Positions 28,901-43,900 are shown, numbered from the stretch's first letter. The stretch is DNA of 64,000 nucleotides from Gavia stellata (GCF_030936135.1 NC_082637.1:434001-498000); one strand, 5' to 3'. Made by a program: numbers and translations. The notes: generated by a model not told the origin, from the sequence alone.

Positions 28901-31900
28901 TAGAAAACAAACTACTTTTCTAAAACACTTGTGGCTTTGCATTTCTGTAAATCTAACCTTTCATATGTTTATTCCACAGGCAGGGAAGAGACTATTCTAC
29001 ATCAGTAAATTATGCTATGCAAGACACAGTGTTATAATACAGTAGATCTCAAAACGAAGGGAGAAACACATACTATGCCTCGATCCCACAGGCATGCAAG
29101 CAGCTTGAATGTATATTGAAAAATAGATGTTTGAAGGACTGCTAAAAAACCAACATCCTGAGCAAGAAATGTTACTTTGTAAAGCCATGTGTATTCTGAA
29201 AAACTTCAGATAGAATGTCTGAAAATTGTAAGCTACCACAGGTTTCACCTAATTATTCTGAGAACATTGGAAACTAAGGAAAAGAAAAATCATTTATCTG
29301 AAGCACCAGAGGTCTCTTAGAGCAGGTCTGCTCCATGCAGTGGAGCCCTAGCCAGACCTCTTAAGCCACAAAAGCAAGCTCATATACCCACATAGGGGAC
29401 TGTAGTGACCTCAGGTGATACTGCTGTAGGTGTTAATGTAGCTTAGTAGCAGAATGATGCTGCATCCAAGCGAATGGTAATTTGGGTGTAGACCCCCACA
29501 GGTAATACAGTGGTTATCTTCTGCTTCAAAGGGTAGCTGAATTACAGGTAAGTAGGAGGCTTCTGCATAGCACTGCATCAGGTAATGCAGACACGTCCAA
29601 GCCAGAAAATATGTGAAGGCTCAAAGAGATGATTGGTCTCAGAAGCTATGCCATGGAAGGGGCTGACACCGAAATGCGTATCACTTGTATGTTCCAGTGA
29701 GTGACAGTACACAATCCCCTCACAATGTTAAACCTTTAACAAAAGGGCTAAAGGGGAATGTCAGCTCTGGTTAAACTTTGAACAAGAAATGCTGCTGAGC
29801 AGTTTAATTCCAAGAAAATTCTATGATTCTATGAAAAAACAGGGTAGAGAGCCATTTATTGTACTTTGCAAATGCATTTGTTTTTTTCTTTGTTGGTAGG
29901 TAAGCTGGGGGGGACCTGCTGTAAGCAGCCTTACATCTTTATATATGATCCCCTATGATGTAAACATTACAGACTTCGAGATAATCTATCAACACTAAAG
30001 GTCACAATACACTTCTTACTCCCCATTGCACCAATGCAAAGGAGAACAGAAATCATCCTAGTAAGTTTGCTGGAAACAACTCTTGCAGACACAGAGCTGA
30101 CAGGGGAACTAGCTCTATCCAGCTCTCTAAGGTCACCCAGGTTCCTAAACATCTTCAGCTTTTCTTGCAAGGATGTTGCCTCCTGAGCCCAGCCAAAGAA
30201 ATCTCAAGATCTTTACATTTCACTTGAAACTGTAAGCACAGGACACAAAAACAGTGCAAAAATCAAACAACTTTGAATACTACAGAAGAAGCAGCTTGTC
30301 TCCTGTGTGCTCTAGATCATGGTATCACGGCAAAGAAGAGAGAAGAACATGCAGAAGGAACGTTGCATCACACATCAGTGTTTTAAAGTAGACTGAAACC
30401 CTTAACCCACACATGCTTTTCAGCAACACACACAACAATCCATCACCCCCATCATTAACCATCATTAATTTTTAAAAATTGATTCACAACTGAAGATTTA
30501 CTTTACCTTCTGTGCACTCCACTGCCATAGCTTTCCTTCCTTGTGTTTTAAGGGAGGGGGGGGAAAAAATTGGAAGACAATTGCTCTCAGTTATGAGAGT
30601 TAGCACACAAAGCGGAAGACAAAGGTCACTTCCAAGCTTCCCTGCAATCTGCCTCATTTTATAGCAGTATAAATGAGCACTGACCACAACACCGTACAGC
30701 AATTATTACTAAAACTCAGGAGTACTAAACTAGAATATTTCTTAGGCTAGGAAAGAACTTTTAATATGAATTATGCAATAGTATTCCTAGATAGATCTGG
30801 AAGCTATACAAACAGATATTCTCTTTAGTTTACTGCAAATACATGCACACACACACTAAAGCATGTTATATTCATTTATTCTGCTTGCTATGAATAACTT
30901 CACCTGTCCTGATTGCTGAAGGACTCAGTGTAACACAGTTCATATCACCAACAAGAGTTAAACTTCTTTTAGTTGTCAAAAAACATGAAGAAATCAGCTT
31001 GCAATCTGCTGACAAGCCACGTACATGCTAGCAATGCCAAAAAGTGGTAGCATTTCTGTTCTGGTTACCATAAAAACCCAAAACACTTTATAACTGACAA
31101 AGCTCTAAAATTCCATTTGCTGCAGGCAAGCACAGCTATTTTAACAAATGGATAAACTAAAAATACAGAAGGCATGTGTATTAAGCTTGGCTTAATACTA
31201 AAAGCTTCAAAAATAGATTCTAATGATAGGGAAGAAATTGGTAAGTCAGCTGACAGAAAAACTCCTTACCTATAACAACTTCTATCTTCTTGCTGTCTTG
31301 ATCTTCCCGGTCATTGAATACGTGACACCAGTATGTCCCTTGATGTTCCATATCCACGTAAGTTACCTATACAAGCATCATCACAGTCATCCCGCCAGAC
31401 CCCAAAAGAATACCTGTATCAGTTTCATTTAAGCCCACATGCAAGAACGAGTAAAAACTAAAAGCAAAGCCTAAACAAATCCAAAAGCTGCCGATACCCT
31501 TATTCTTCTGTAAGCTGGACAGCATGTGTGTTCTAGAAATGCTTTCAAGAACTGAAGAAAGGAGCAAATCCACCCCAGAGGCTTGAGATGCATTAAGCAC
31601 TGAATGCAACAGCTTGCACAAATCGGAGTGCTTTGCAGTACAAGGCAGAAAGAGAAGCGTTCACTTTTACTGATACTTAATCTTGTTATGTCAGTATGTC
31701 ACACTAATCCAAAATACACTATAGCCTACAACCCATGACTACCTGAACATGTTTCAGGTGGATTAAAATTATGCACCCGAGAGCCTCAGAACAGTATGGG
31801 CAAGTAACAGAACATGAGAACAACTTAAAGCAAGCACTTCCATAAGAGGTTATCAAGGCTATGAAGAAATTCTTTTCTTCAAGGAAGCTTTATGTGATAA

Positions 31901-34900
31901 GTTAAAGGTGGTTACACATTAGTCCCCCATGGCTGGCACTTTGCAGTAACTTACCACGTAGACATTTTTGCTCCCATTTGCCAATGGAAATCCATTTCTG
32001 AACCACTGGTAATGAGGAATTGGGTTTCCAACAGCTCCACATTCTAGTACCAAAGCATCCCCCACTGTCAGGTTTTGTGACTGAGGCTGAATACAAATGC
32101 GCAACTTGTTTTCAGGCAAACCAATTAAGCTCCCTTAATAAAACAAGAAAGGAAGAAAAAAGAAACGAAAGGGTGAGAATGTAACTGCAGGTAGCCCAAC
32201 AAGAATTGATGACATATGGCCACATCTTCCTGTAACTACAACAGACTGTTTTAATAGCAACTTTAAGCACATGCTAAAAATTAGTAGCAACAGCTTTCCA
32301 GTTCTTCAGTTGAAAAGTAAAAATGAATGCACATCAAATACACCGCAGAAGTAAAAAAAAAGCAAAGCCCTCTTTGCATTAATTATTCCTGCCTGTAAGA
32401 TTACAAAGGCTCCAGGGAAAGGCGCAAGTACAAAGAAGAGTGGCTGCTGAAGGATGGACTGAGGATCCAATTTGTGTGCAAGTGTGGACACAGGAATAAG
32501 AATTTAAAACTTAAAATCAGTTAGTTTTAGCGTATCCCTGTTCTTATTTTAAACTCAGCATCAAACCTTATGGTAGATATACTAAAAAAGCTAAAAACAC
32601 TTAAACATCAGCCACTGACATGTCCCCATAGAGAAATGTCTTTGGGAAAGCAACCTATCCAGAAAACCCTAAATGCATTAAAGACTTGTCCAGCTGATGT
32701 AATGTAAATTTATATATATGATAAAATTTATTGAAACAAAGTGTTGAAATTAATTTTTAAAACATCCACTACAAACACAAGAGTGCTCCACTGACAAGGT
32801 TTCTGATGTCTGTGTACTGAACAGTTTGATTAACTGACACATAGAGCAAGCCCAGACCTACTTGTAAAGGTCACACCAGTGATCTTTTATCACAGCTGCA
32901 AGGTCACTCATCTTTACTTTTAGACTAAATAGGTAGACACATGTTTTGTCATCAGAACTCTTCATGACTGACAATTAGGAGGTGACAACATTTTCCTTTG
33001 CATAGTTAAATAAAGGGAGACAGTGATACGGATATCTCTGTTCTATTAGCATCTGAGCTTCTTGGGGCATTATTAACCTGTATAGTTTTATAAAGTTTAT
33101 AAACCTGAACAGATGTTTCATATTTATGATCAATGCTGATTAGCATCTTTAAAAGAAGGCTGTATTTCCTAATGCAGACTTGATACTGGTGAAAAGACTG
33201 ACAGATGCCTGAACAAATATTCTGTTCTATGACTGCTGGTGTACGGCATTTCAAATGCAGAGACCCTGGCTTACCATGTTCTCTATCAACTTCTATGATG
33301 GTGTTGTTTTTTTTTTTTTTTCTTGCAGAGAGCTTTGTTTTCTCTAACTAACTTTCATCATAGGAAAGATTTTTCTATGTTGAAATGAACTTTACTCCCT
33401 TTCACTCAGCTTTTTACAGAACCTTCTCTCTCCCTCCCTCCGAATGTCCCAGTTTGATAATGCGGATCTTTCAACAAGATGTAAAGAATTAATTTCCCTT
33501 TGGGGCAGAAAGACAGAAGTAAGACGAGATGGAAAGGAACTGCTGTTATAGTCAAATTAAACAGCATTAGTCTTTAAGACAAGGAACACAAAAGTTACAG
33601 ATAGTGAAAGAGAACAGGAGATTGAAAGATAACATGGTTTCCGTCTCCGGTGTGACCCCTTACGTGCCATCTCATTTACAGGCTGTCCTTGGTACAGCCT
33701 GTTGTTGTATCACTCACAAAATACAGTAACAAGCCTGTAGCAGTATCTTTCAGAATTGTGTCTGGCTGCCTTGCTGATCACAAGTTCACAAGACAACTAT
33801 GAAAGGCAGCTTTTACAGAATGGAGAATGGTCGAACTCTCAGCAAACAGAAAGCAATGAAAAGAGAGGAGTAAAATCTGAGAAAAGAAACCAAGGGACCA
33901 GGAAAAGGAAAAGAAAAAAAAAAAAAGACTGTCAGCAGCTGAAATAGATTTCATACCTAGTCAACATTTGCAGAAATGGTACTGTCAGTGTCATCTAGTT
34001 CAACTGAAACACCCGTAATCCCAAGCCAAATGTTACAGGAGATAGAGAGCATTCATTCAGTGCAAGCACTACATATCCGTTTTAGGTTTCTTTGTAAGCA
34101 CCCTAAGAGGGAAAGTTACAGGAAGAAGCAATCCATCCTGCCCCTTATCCTTTTACCCATCACCAAGACCTAAACACGCTAAAATTCACTTCTAGTATGG
34201 TTCCTGGTCAGCCAAGAGTCATGGAACATAAAGCAAGGCACTGTGGATACCTGCTGCCCTCTAGTCATCAAATCTTTTGCCACAGTGTGAAACAATATAC
34301 TGCAGTTTTTCTCAGATTTTTTTTTTTTTTAAAGTAGTCATTACAAGCTTATTCATCTCAGCTTCCTGGTGTAATCAGCAAGATCTAAAACTGCAGGTTT
34401 CTAACTGAATAGAACCTGAAGTAGGAGCAAAGGAAAAAGCAGAAGAAATCATCGCTTAGATAAGGGACCGAGAATATAATGCAGATTGTAATGTAAAAAA
34501 GTCACCTCAAATGACATTGCAATAGCTTTTGGTCTTTTACTGGAAGATTGGTTCTCTCTATCTCTTTCCTGACATGAATAATTTTTATATGTGGGATGCA
34601 AGTGAAAAACACCTTTGACTCGTGACATAAGACAAAATAAGTACTCTTCACAGTCTGAAGACAGTGCGGTTGATTTTTACCTCGCTCATCTTTAGGCCAA
34701 TAGCAAGCAGGTCCAGGCTATTTAATTAGAAAGTTTATAAAGGGTAGACTTAGTGCATGAGTCAATGCTTAATTAATGCAACTGACTGTAAAAAAAGAAA
34801 ACACCACACAAAAAAACCCCCAAAAACCACCACAAAAAACACACCCAAAAAAACAACCAAAAACACCTAAACACACCAGAAAACAAAAAGATGTCACTCC

Positions 34901-37900
34901 AGCAACCTCAAAAACTGGAAATAAATATACAGCATTAATATACTAGATTCAAGAATTAAATTTCCAAGATTTTCTTTACGTTCTACTAACAAATTCCAGT
35001 ACTAGCTAGATAGTGTTGAGTAGACAGCTATTTAATCTTATTTGCTTTCTGCTATTAATCCATTCTCCTCACGCTTCTTCCACTTCCATACCTGCATTAT
35101 GTATGCTGCAGATGGAGCATACATAAACCCATCACTGAAGCAGAGGTATCTTTAAGCCAGTGCCATAAATACATACAAACCTACATTGGTACAGTGGAAT
35201 TACTATGGCTTTTCTTACGCAGGTAGCACACATTTGACTGTTAGCTGACCCATGAAGATGCAATTCACACCAAAAAGACTCAGTTTAACTCATGTGTTTC
35301 TTCCTTTCATAGGTTTATTTCAGTAAATTGTTGGCATGTCTTCACTATTATCTGGGTTGGTTATATGAAGTTGAAAAGATTGCATTAGCAAACATATATT
35401 CTGCAACAGACAGATCCATGGAGCCCAAGCCTCTCTCTTTTTCCCCAGGTGTTCTGGCAAAGAAGAATGTGCTGGGCTTTGACCAATTTATCTTTCCTGG
35501 TTGGTAAATGTCTAAGATTGTGATAGCATATTATGATCTGAAAAAGCGACTGGAAGGGAGATCTGTCACTTCGCTACCTGCCAAACCTTATTCCAGACCT
35601 CAGTCCTGTTTCCTCAGAGTGCAGCTAACACTCTTTCCATTCCACAGTATCTAGGTTTTCTGAAGCGTCCAGGCTTCCACCATGCACATGCTCTTCTGCA
35701 GTTTACTGTTCTGACCTTCTAGGTAAGGTAGGACTTCTTTTTAGGAAGGCAGAGAACCTCATCAGATTCTCCTTTACCCAAATACCTTTCTTCTCAGACT
35801 GGCAGCAGACAGATGAAGAGGAAACAAACAGTCCTGACTATTAGGCCAGAGCCCATGGGGCAGACATTCAGAATAGACTGTGTGTGTCCAGTCACTAGTG
35901 AGTTACAACAAGAGGTAAACAGGTACACAAGAGAGTTAAAGAATTGCTTTTCTGGTCCAAGAATCCTCTAAGAATTAAAAGGATCTAAGACACTGTATGT
36001 TTTCCATCTATCTATTCTTATCCCCTACTGTGGAACTTCATTTGTCTTCTGCTTTTGTGACCAGCACAAAAGTCCAATAATTGGACACTGCATTTTTAAT
36101 CAGCCTTCTTTCACATGTGTGCAAGACAGCAACAGGGACCCAAGTTCCTCTAACGAGTGGGAAAACAGACTTTCAGACAACAATGTTTTTGCCACTCACC
36201 ATTAGACGTACCCTGGAGATCACAAACTTCAAGTCGTGCCCACCGACTGAACACAAAGGAAGATTCACTGTTCACTCGACAGATGTAAAAGCCAGAATCG
36301 TTTACATTCACTGGATTCAAAACCAGCTCTGGAGAATTACCATGGGGAACCTGAATTACAGGTGAACCAAGAAATATTTAAATTTAGATTGATTTAATCT
36401 AAACCAGGATCTAAGATTCGAATATTTATTTCAATATCCGTAACACCAGCCTCAACTATTTCATTTACTTGAAAGTTTTGGATGAGAAAGTCTTGTTCTA
36501 AGTACTTAGTAGCTCAGAGACAGGCTTTCTTCATATCCCTCTATTTAAGACAATTCTGAGCTTTTAAGCCAATTGAAAAAGCTCCTCCTGAAATTAATAA
36601 TTTTTACCTTTCTCCACAAATAACTCAGAATAATTTCTTAAGCACCACTCCATCCAGCATGTGTGTTACATTCAGCTCTAGTCTTAAGATATATTCAGAT
36701 ATGACCAGGAAAATGTAAAATTCTTTCACAGAAAAATAATTTTTCACTACATCTATATTTTAACTGTAATGAACAGGAAATGACTGTAATAATATTTTTA
36801 AGCCATATTTTGCATGATCTAGATAAACTTTTAGAAAGGTATAGAAAATGAGTTAAAAATTTCAGTCCTAACAGCAATTTAAAACACCATAAACTTACTG
36901 CATTTTTAAAAATAGTACTTACAATAAAATAACATCAAGAAAAAAAAGTGCATTCATCTTGCAGAAAGATAACCAGGACCAGTAATATGGACATAAGTGC
37001 TGCCATTCAAATTCAAGAGATACCAGCTCACATGCATTCCAGTATTTTATTGAAGAAGTCTGCAGCACCACCGAGTTCAGGCCTTCAACTGTTCATTCAT
37101 AGGAAACCAGTTTCCATCTGCCCAAGACCAACAGTGATTGGCATTTGGTCCAGTTTGGCAGTTTCTCAGTAGCCTGTGTTAAACTTCTTGGTAGGCTGAG
37201 AGACAACGAAACTTACAGTTTCCTTACTGTCACATTCCAAGATTAGCCTCTAAGGATGAAGCGGTCTGAATATAAGGAACCATCTTATTGTTTTAGCACA
37301 TTGATAGATTTATTATGCAGCACTTCTTAACCTTCTATTTTTATTACTATATATAGCTATCTTCTCTCCTTGTAAATAAGAGTAACAGTCTTAAAAAAAA
37401 AGTATAATCCAAAATCATTACCTATTTTTTTCACCACTTAAAAAACCTATATTCTGTATCAACTGTTACCTCTTTTTCCTGTTTGAACCACTGGTAATGC
37501 ACAAATGGGTGTCCTGTTGCCCAACAACACAGCTTGACGACCTGACCAGAGAGCACTGCTTGAGAGTCTGGCTGTACAACAATCTTTATACCTTTAAAAA
37601 AAGAATTACACATAGGAAGATTATTAAGAAATACAATTCCACAATTTAAATTTGCATTTAAATTGTCCTTTGAGCCAAGAAAGTTTCTGTCATTAAATAT
37701 ACTTGAAAATTATTTGTTTGTACTGTGTATACACGCAGTTCCAATTAGTTACATGACTTTAAGACATTCAAAATTCTCTTCCATCACACAAAATCCATGC
37801 TTAAATTGATGAGTACTCTACAGAGTTTATCAAAGATTTAAAGCAGATGATTCAAACATTTTAATTTTTGGATACTTCAACCCCTCTTGCTCTCTACTCA

Positions 37901-40900
37901 TGAAAGCAAATAATACTTCCAATGGCATCACAGATCCCTTGTGGGAAAGGTATTCCCCATTTTAAGAGTTTGCTCACTCCCAACAACTTCTTTGATTAAG
38001 ATTAAGCACAGCCTGAGGGATGGATCAAAACAGTAAGAATTAGTTTAACTATGACATAGCGCATTTTTCTACTATTCCTCATGCAACCTTATCAGATAAA
38101 ACATTGGTTTCAGCTTTATGCCTTTGGCTCCTGTAGAACGCAGGGCTGGGGTTTTCTTTTGCCAGTATACAAAGTAAAATTTTCCACTTTGAACTTTAAC
38201 TGCCAGGAAATAGCGTGAGCGAAATTCTGACACCGGTCTGATACGATCCAGTTGTTTTCTTAACCTACACCATTCCAAAGATCTAGTTACAGCATGACCC
38301 CAAACACAGATCCACTGGTATAACCAAGGTCGTCAGAAGAAGAGGTGGGGCAGGGGGGGAAGGCAACTTCAGAACAGAAAGTTTAACTTCACATTGCTGT
38401 CAAAAAACACATGGACCTATGACCCAGGTGTTCAGCAACACTGAGCTGATAAGCCATCAGAAATCATTAGTTTAAAGCATTATTTGCTATGGATGGTAAA
38501 ATGTATTTAACAACCTCAGTGGGACCACAAGCAATACTATACATGAATGACTAGTTGCTACAATACTAGTGTTGTGGGTTAACCACGGTGGGCAGATAAG
38601 CGTCACACAGTCCCCCACCCCCAGTGGGAAGAGGGAAAGGAAGAATAAAAACAAGAAAATTTGGAGGTCAAAATAAAACAAACAAAACCCAATTGTTTAA
38701 TAAGTGAAGGATGAGTGGAAGAATAGGGAAGAAAACAAAACAAGTGACACAAAGGCAACCACACACCACCTACTGTGGGTAGACTGATGCCCAGCCAGTT
38801 CCCAAGCAGGAGATGCCTAGGCCCTCCAGAAGTCCCTCTTTTCCCTTTTATTGCTAAGCATGATGTTATATGATATGGAATATCTCTTTGGTTAGATTGG
38901 GCCATCTGCCTGATTGTGTTCCCTCCCAGCCTATTGCACACCCCCAATCTAGTCACTGGGGGGGCAGAGTGAGAAACAGAGAAGGCTTTTATGCTATGCA
39001 AACACTGTACAGCAAAAGCTAGAACATTGGTACTGATGATTGGTACAATCAGTATTGATTTGGTCAAAAATCTAAAACACGGCACCATATGAGCTGCTAT
39101 GAAGAAAACTAACTTTGTCCTAGCTAGGCCCCGTACAACTAGTTACAGAAAAAGCACAGAAATAGTGAACGGTACAGAGGCACTTCATCACCATTTCATT
39201 ACTCTCAGAAATTAACGATCAGATACAAAATAGGTATGCATACCAAAAAATTCTTTTTTTTTTTTTTTTTTTTTTTTGTAGAGTCAGTCTAATGTCCCTG
39301 TTCTGTTCTGGGAGAAAGTAGTTCCTTCTTTATAGTTTAATGAAAACACATTGGAGCTGAAAGTGTAGTCTGGTACAGAAGCAGTATTCCAGATTGCTGG
39401 AGGAATAATCTTACAGAATAGTATAGAGTAAACCAGAAGCCGTGCAAAAAAGTAGCTGCAAAGAGATTGCAAATATCCCAGTACAAGACTCAAGATTATC
39501 ATTCGCTCCAAGCCTTCTTATTACACTCTGCCAGGAGTTTTGTTTTTGTCTGCTTCCCCCCCCCCCCCTCAGGTGTTTAATGGCTTAGTCGCAGATCAGA
39601 ACTTTTTCCTAACAGAGAATGTTTGAGGAAAGAAACCATAACAATTTGAGCAGAAACCCATGTGGTCAACAGACTGAAACAGAGATTATATGACATTTGG
39701 AAATCATATAATCTTTGTCTAGCAGGGAAGCGGGCTATATTAACTCCCCCCCCCCCCAATCTTATTCTGAAATAGTTGATCACACAGGCAGCTACTCCAA
39801 AGTAGTTACAGGACTTGAAAATTCCTTGCCCTTCTTTCTCTAAAATAACTTCCCTCTATACCCTAGCCCTGAAGATCGCTACCTCAGTTCCTCATTTAAC
39901 ACTTCCTCCACTGTTTTTCGTAGTTAAAGGGAGTGTATTAAGTACAGTTTTTGAGCATCACAATCACTTAACATTAACCAAGACAAACAGGAATTATATT
40001 ATTTCAATTTAAAGGACAGAAAAATTAAGACTTGCTCTTTACAAAGACTTCCACTTTTTTTTTTTTTTAAAATCTCTCCTGATTTGCATCACTAACATCT
40101 CTTAAGAAAGTAGCTGAGAAAAACTAACTCTCAGAACGATTATTATTTCGCACTCCTTGGAAGTATTACAAACAAGTTCTAAGAAATCTGATTCATAATT
40201 TCTTCACAGTTTAATTTATTTTCCTGCAATTCATTCAGCACTGCACAGCCACTTCCTGCAAGCATCACAGAACTTAATGGGTCAAAAAGAAAACCTTCTG
40301 GCTAATCTTCTGAATGATTACAAAGATACACAAATATGTCTTCGATTTTCCTTGGAAAATGCAAAGCTCAAGTTTTACCATCAAGGATGGCAAACTGACA
40401 TTTATGGTTACCAGACTTTGAAACATGCAGTGCAAATTAAGTACTCATGATCTTAATTATAATCCAACTGTTCCATTCTTAACTTACACACTGGCAAACA
40501 TTTTCAGTCATTTCTGGAAACTTGGCCTCAATTACTCACATTCAGATTGAAGTGCCTGAACTGCTGCACTAAGAGACCTGCCTGCAGAGGAAAAACACCT
40601 CTTTGCTCTTGTTTCAATCATCACAACTCAGTGAGGTTGCACAAGGACCAGACTGTAATACCACAAATTGCGTATCAAGCCTTTTTTCCTTCATAGCCTG
40701 GGACAAAGCTCTTCACATTTCATTAATTTCCAGCAAGTTCACAACATGACAAGATAAAAAAAGGGAAGAAAAGGGACAGAGAGGTGACCCAAGGAACAAG
40801 ATGCCTAGGCTTTCTCACTACCAAAAAGGAGAAGTTTTAAAGTTATTATCACTACTATTTTGTGTCTTTGTAGTAAGAAACTCCATCTTCTACGGAGTTA

Positions 40901-43900
40901 ATGCAATGTGACAGGCAAGTCTCTAAGCTCCGACAGACAAACAAGTTCTGGAACTTGGTTCTGGGAGCCTATGATTTTCCAAGAGATCCTTTGTATTGCT
41001 GCAAACAAAGTGACGTCCCAGTAACAATACATCTCTGCCATGAAGGTACTGAGGTAGCATCACTGCCAAAACAGACCACTAAGCAGCATCAAAACTTCAC
41101 ACTCATTAACCAGTACACTCACAGGCTCACAAAGGTTTGTGTCTTTTTAACTGCATCAACTAAGCTGGTAGAAAACAGCCTAACAAACCAGTATGACAGC
41201 TATAGAGGTCTTACGTTAAACAACCCCATTCCTAAAGGAACTTAAGCTCTTTTTGGTGTATTAGAACAAATGGGCAGTTACGAATTTGTACTTTGGCTTC
41301 AAGAATTGACCACCCCTGAACATTTAAATAAACTCACCGCAAATATCAAGGCCTACCACTTCTTCTTAAATAATTTAAAATTCCTAAACTTCCTTCAAAC
41401 ACCCTTTGGTTTCTCTTAGTTCCAGTTTCTCAGTCTCTATGAAGCTACCCAGTCCTCCTTAGAGGATGCTGAATCCGTTCTATCACAATTCATACTGTTC
41501 TGCAAGAGATTTATTTATAACGAGACCTTCTCTGCAGTTCCACGGGGTCTTGACAAAAGTCTACTTATTGGCTTGCTCTCCTCAATACAAGGATATCTTA
41601 GCTATCTATCCAGTTCCCTAATTGATACCACTGTCTCACAATTCTGCTACGTAGCAAGTTCCTGATTTACCCAGGATTTAGTTTTCGTTACATATTTCAA
41701 AACGTAACTTGACTGGCAGCCACGCAAAAATCCTCAATTCAATAGCGGTGATACTTGGGATTATCACAGATCAAGCAAGCACAACATTTTGCCTACCTGC
41801 AGGCACTCCGCAGTACAAATGTGAACCAGGACCATTCTTGTTTTCAGTATTTCCCCAGGAACCAGCATATGGAGAACAATAAAAAGGAACAAGCATTCAT
41901 AGTGCAGGAGAGCGTACTACTTCCTACGCCTCCACCTCAACACTTGCCCCTGTGACCGCAATCCACTCACACCGATACACAACCAATTCCCCCCTCCCTG
42001 CCAAGCCTACAGTGGTATTCTTCAGCTAGACTAAGCTATCATGTAACTCAATCACACCTCATTCAACACATCATGGTCCTCCTATTACAGTAAGAAGCAG
42101 CAGCCTTAACTAGATGAAACAGCTGCAAAGCATTACTATAATTTACTTGAAAAATTCCAAGGTTGTCTTAACAATGGTTCTCAGCCCATAGCTTCTTTTT
42201 TCATACTGTCCAAAGAATAGGACAGCTATCAGTACGGCAAGGAGCTTGCTAGCCTCATTTCCACTCCCTGCTCTGAAAAGAAGCTTTTGTAACTTCCTAG
42301 TAGGCTGAATTTCACCACATCCTGAAGGAGGAGGACATAAAAAAGGGCCCTCATTTTGCACTATAGCAAGAAGCACTTGGTCTACACGGTCTTACCCATG
42401 CATTCCCTCGCATTATCCCACTTCTGGACTTTTTGTGAAGACGCAAACTGAATGTGTTAGCAGAAAATAATCTAGTTCTATCCTAAGTTAGTCTGTTTTT
42501 CTGTCCAATTAGCAAGTTGGTCTGGATCCAATATGCACCAGAACTGGCACTAATTGGACCCTTCTCCTGCAATTAGGGTAAGCTATGAAATGCAGTTAAC
42601 AAAACCTGTAGCCCGAACAGATGTCTAGCAACACCACTTGTCTTTCTAACTGAACCATTTCAGTTCAGTAAGCATCTCCCAAAGGCATAGTTTGATACAG
42701 AACCCGAGTCAGCAGAGAGAGTGACAGCACCTGTCAGATCCATGCAGCCAAGTCCAAGTCTACAATACTGCATCAAGCCTACTTATCTGCTTGGCTTACT
42801 TTTAACCTCAGAATCATTATGAGCCAATTACTATGGTAATCATATGAATACCGATTACTAGAATTCAAACACTAAAGATGTTTTTACTTACTGTAGAAAA
42901 CAAATACTTCAGTGTTCCCAGTGTAAAACACACAGTTGCAGTGAGAGCACAAACCAGAACTGACCTGAATGGCTGAGACACTGGAGAGCCTCTGTATGCT
43001 CCAGGGCCTGCAAGAACTCCACCAGTTCTACCACAGTGCAACCCCGATCTCCCAGTAGTTTCAGAAGACTCCAGCTGGGACTTCCTTCTGGCTCCAGCAC
43101 TTTGAGGGAACATTGCTCTAAATCCAGCGGGCTACAAAATAACATGAGAAAGTCATGACACAGACCTTCTTACTACTTTTTCCTCAGAAAGGAGCAGAGT
43201 TAAAAATCACTTGTAGACAAACAAAAAGATTAAAAAAAAAAAAAAGAGTGCTGATTTGGATGTATTTGCAGCATTTCCTTCAAGTTTCAGGAGTTCAGAG
43301 GTTATACAGTGACGCCTCCACAGACAGAAAGTGGTGTTAGTAAGCTGCATGCTACAAAACAAGAAATGCTTGTACCTAATAATTCTGATCAAATGTATTA
43401 AAAAATCTACTTTTCACTTTTTAAAGTCTCAGCAGAAAAACAAGTACAGCACATTTCATTTTCATGTGCCTAATTCAGAAGCGGTAAAGAGCAAGTCAGA
43501 ATCTAACTTGAAAGTCCAGGAAGACTTTGATTTTCAGAATAGTTGTTAAAACAAGTGACTGCTGCAACTTAACTGATATGCACATCCACTGCTACAGTGC
43601 AGTTAACTGTTCCAATAAATTAATCTCCAAGTGTAAACATGAATAGTTTAAATTCTGGTGTTAAGTCTTTATGCACTTTCAATCACAGCAGATTAAAATA
43701 CCACGGATAATAAGGAACTGAATACACCTATAGAAAGGGAATGCAAGTTTATATATTCCCACTAAAAAGATTCATCAATGTTTCTTTCACTAAATCACAG
43801 CGCCATGCAAACCTGGAGGCGAGATATTTTCACTTATCAAGTAGACCTTCATAGTATCTTACTGGATAACACAGAGAACAAACATAGCCACAGGCCCTAC

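Larger units (their letters stand above)
37592..42964 (-). other. MALT1 intron 2, containing a solo LTR
   Basis: Donor GTCAGT and acceptor TTTAAAG. It holds the solo LTR at 38570-39137, a T24 run (39254-39277) and two C runs (39556-39568 and 39746-39757). Short open frames in the rest show no family likeness. Confidence 0.9.
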
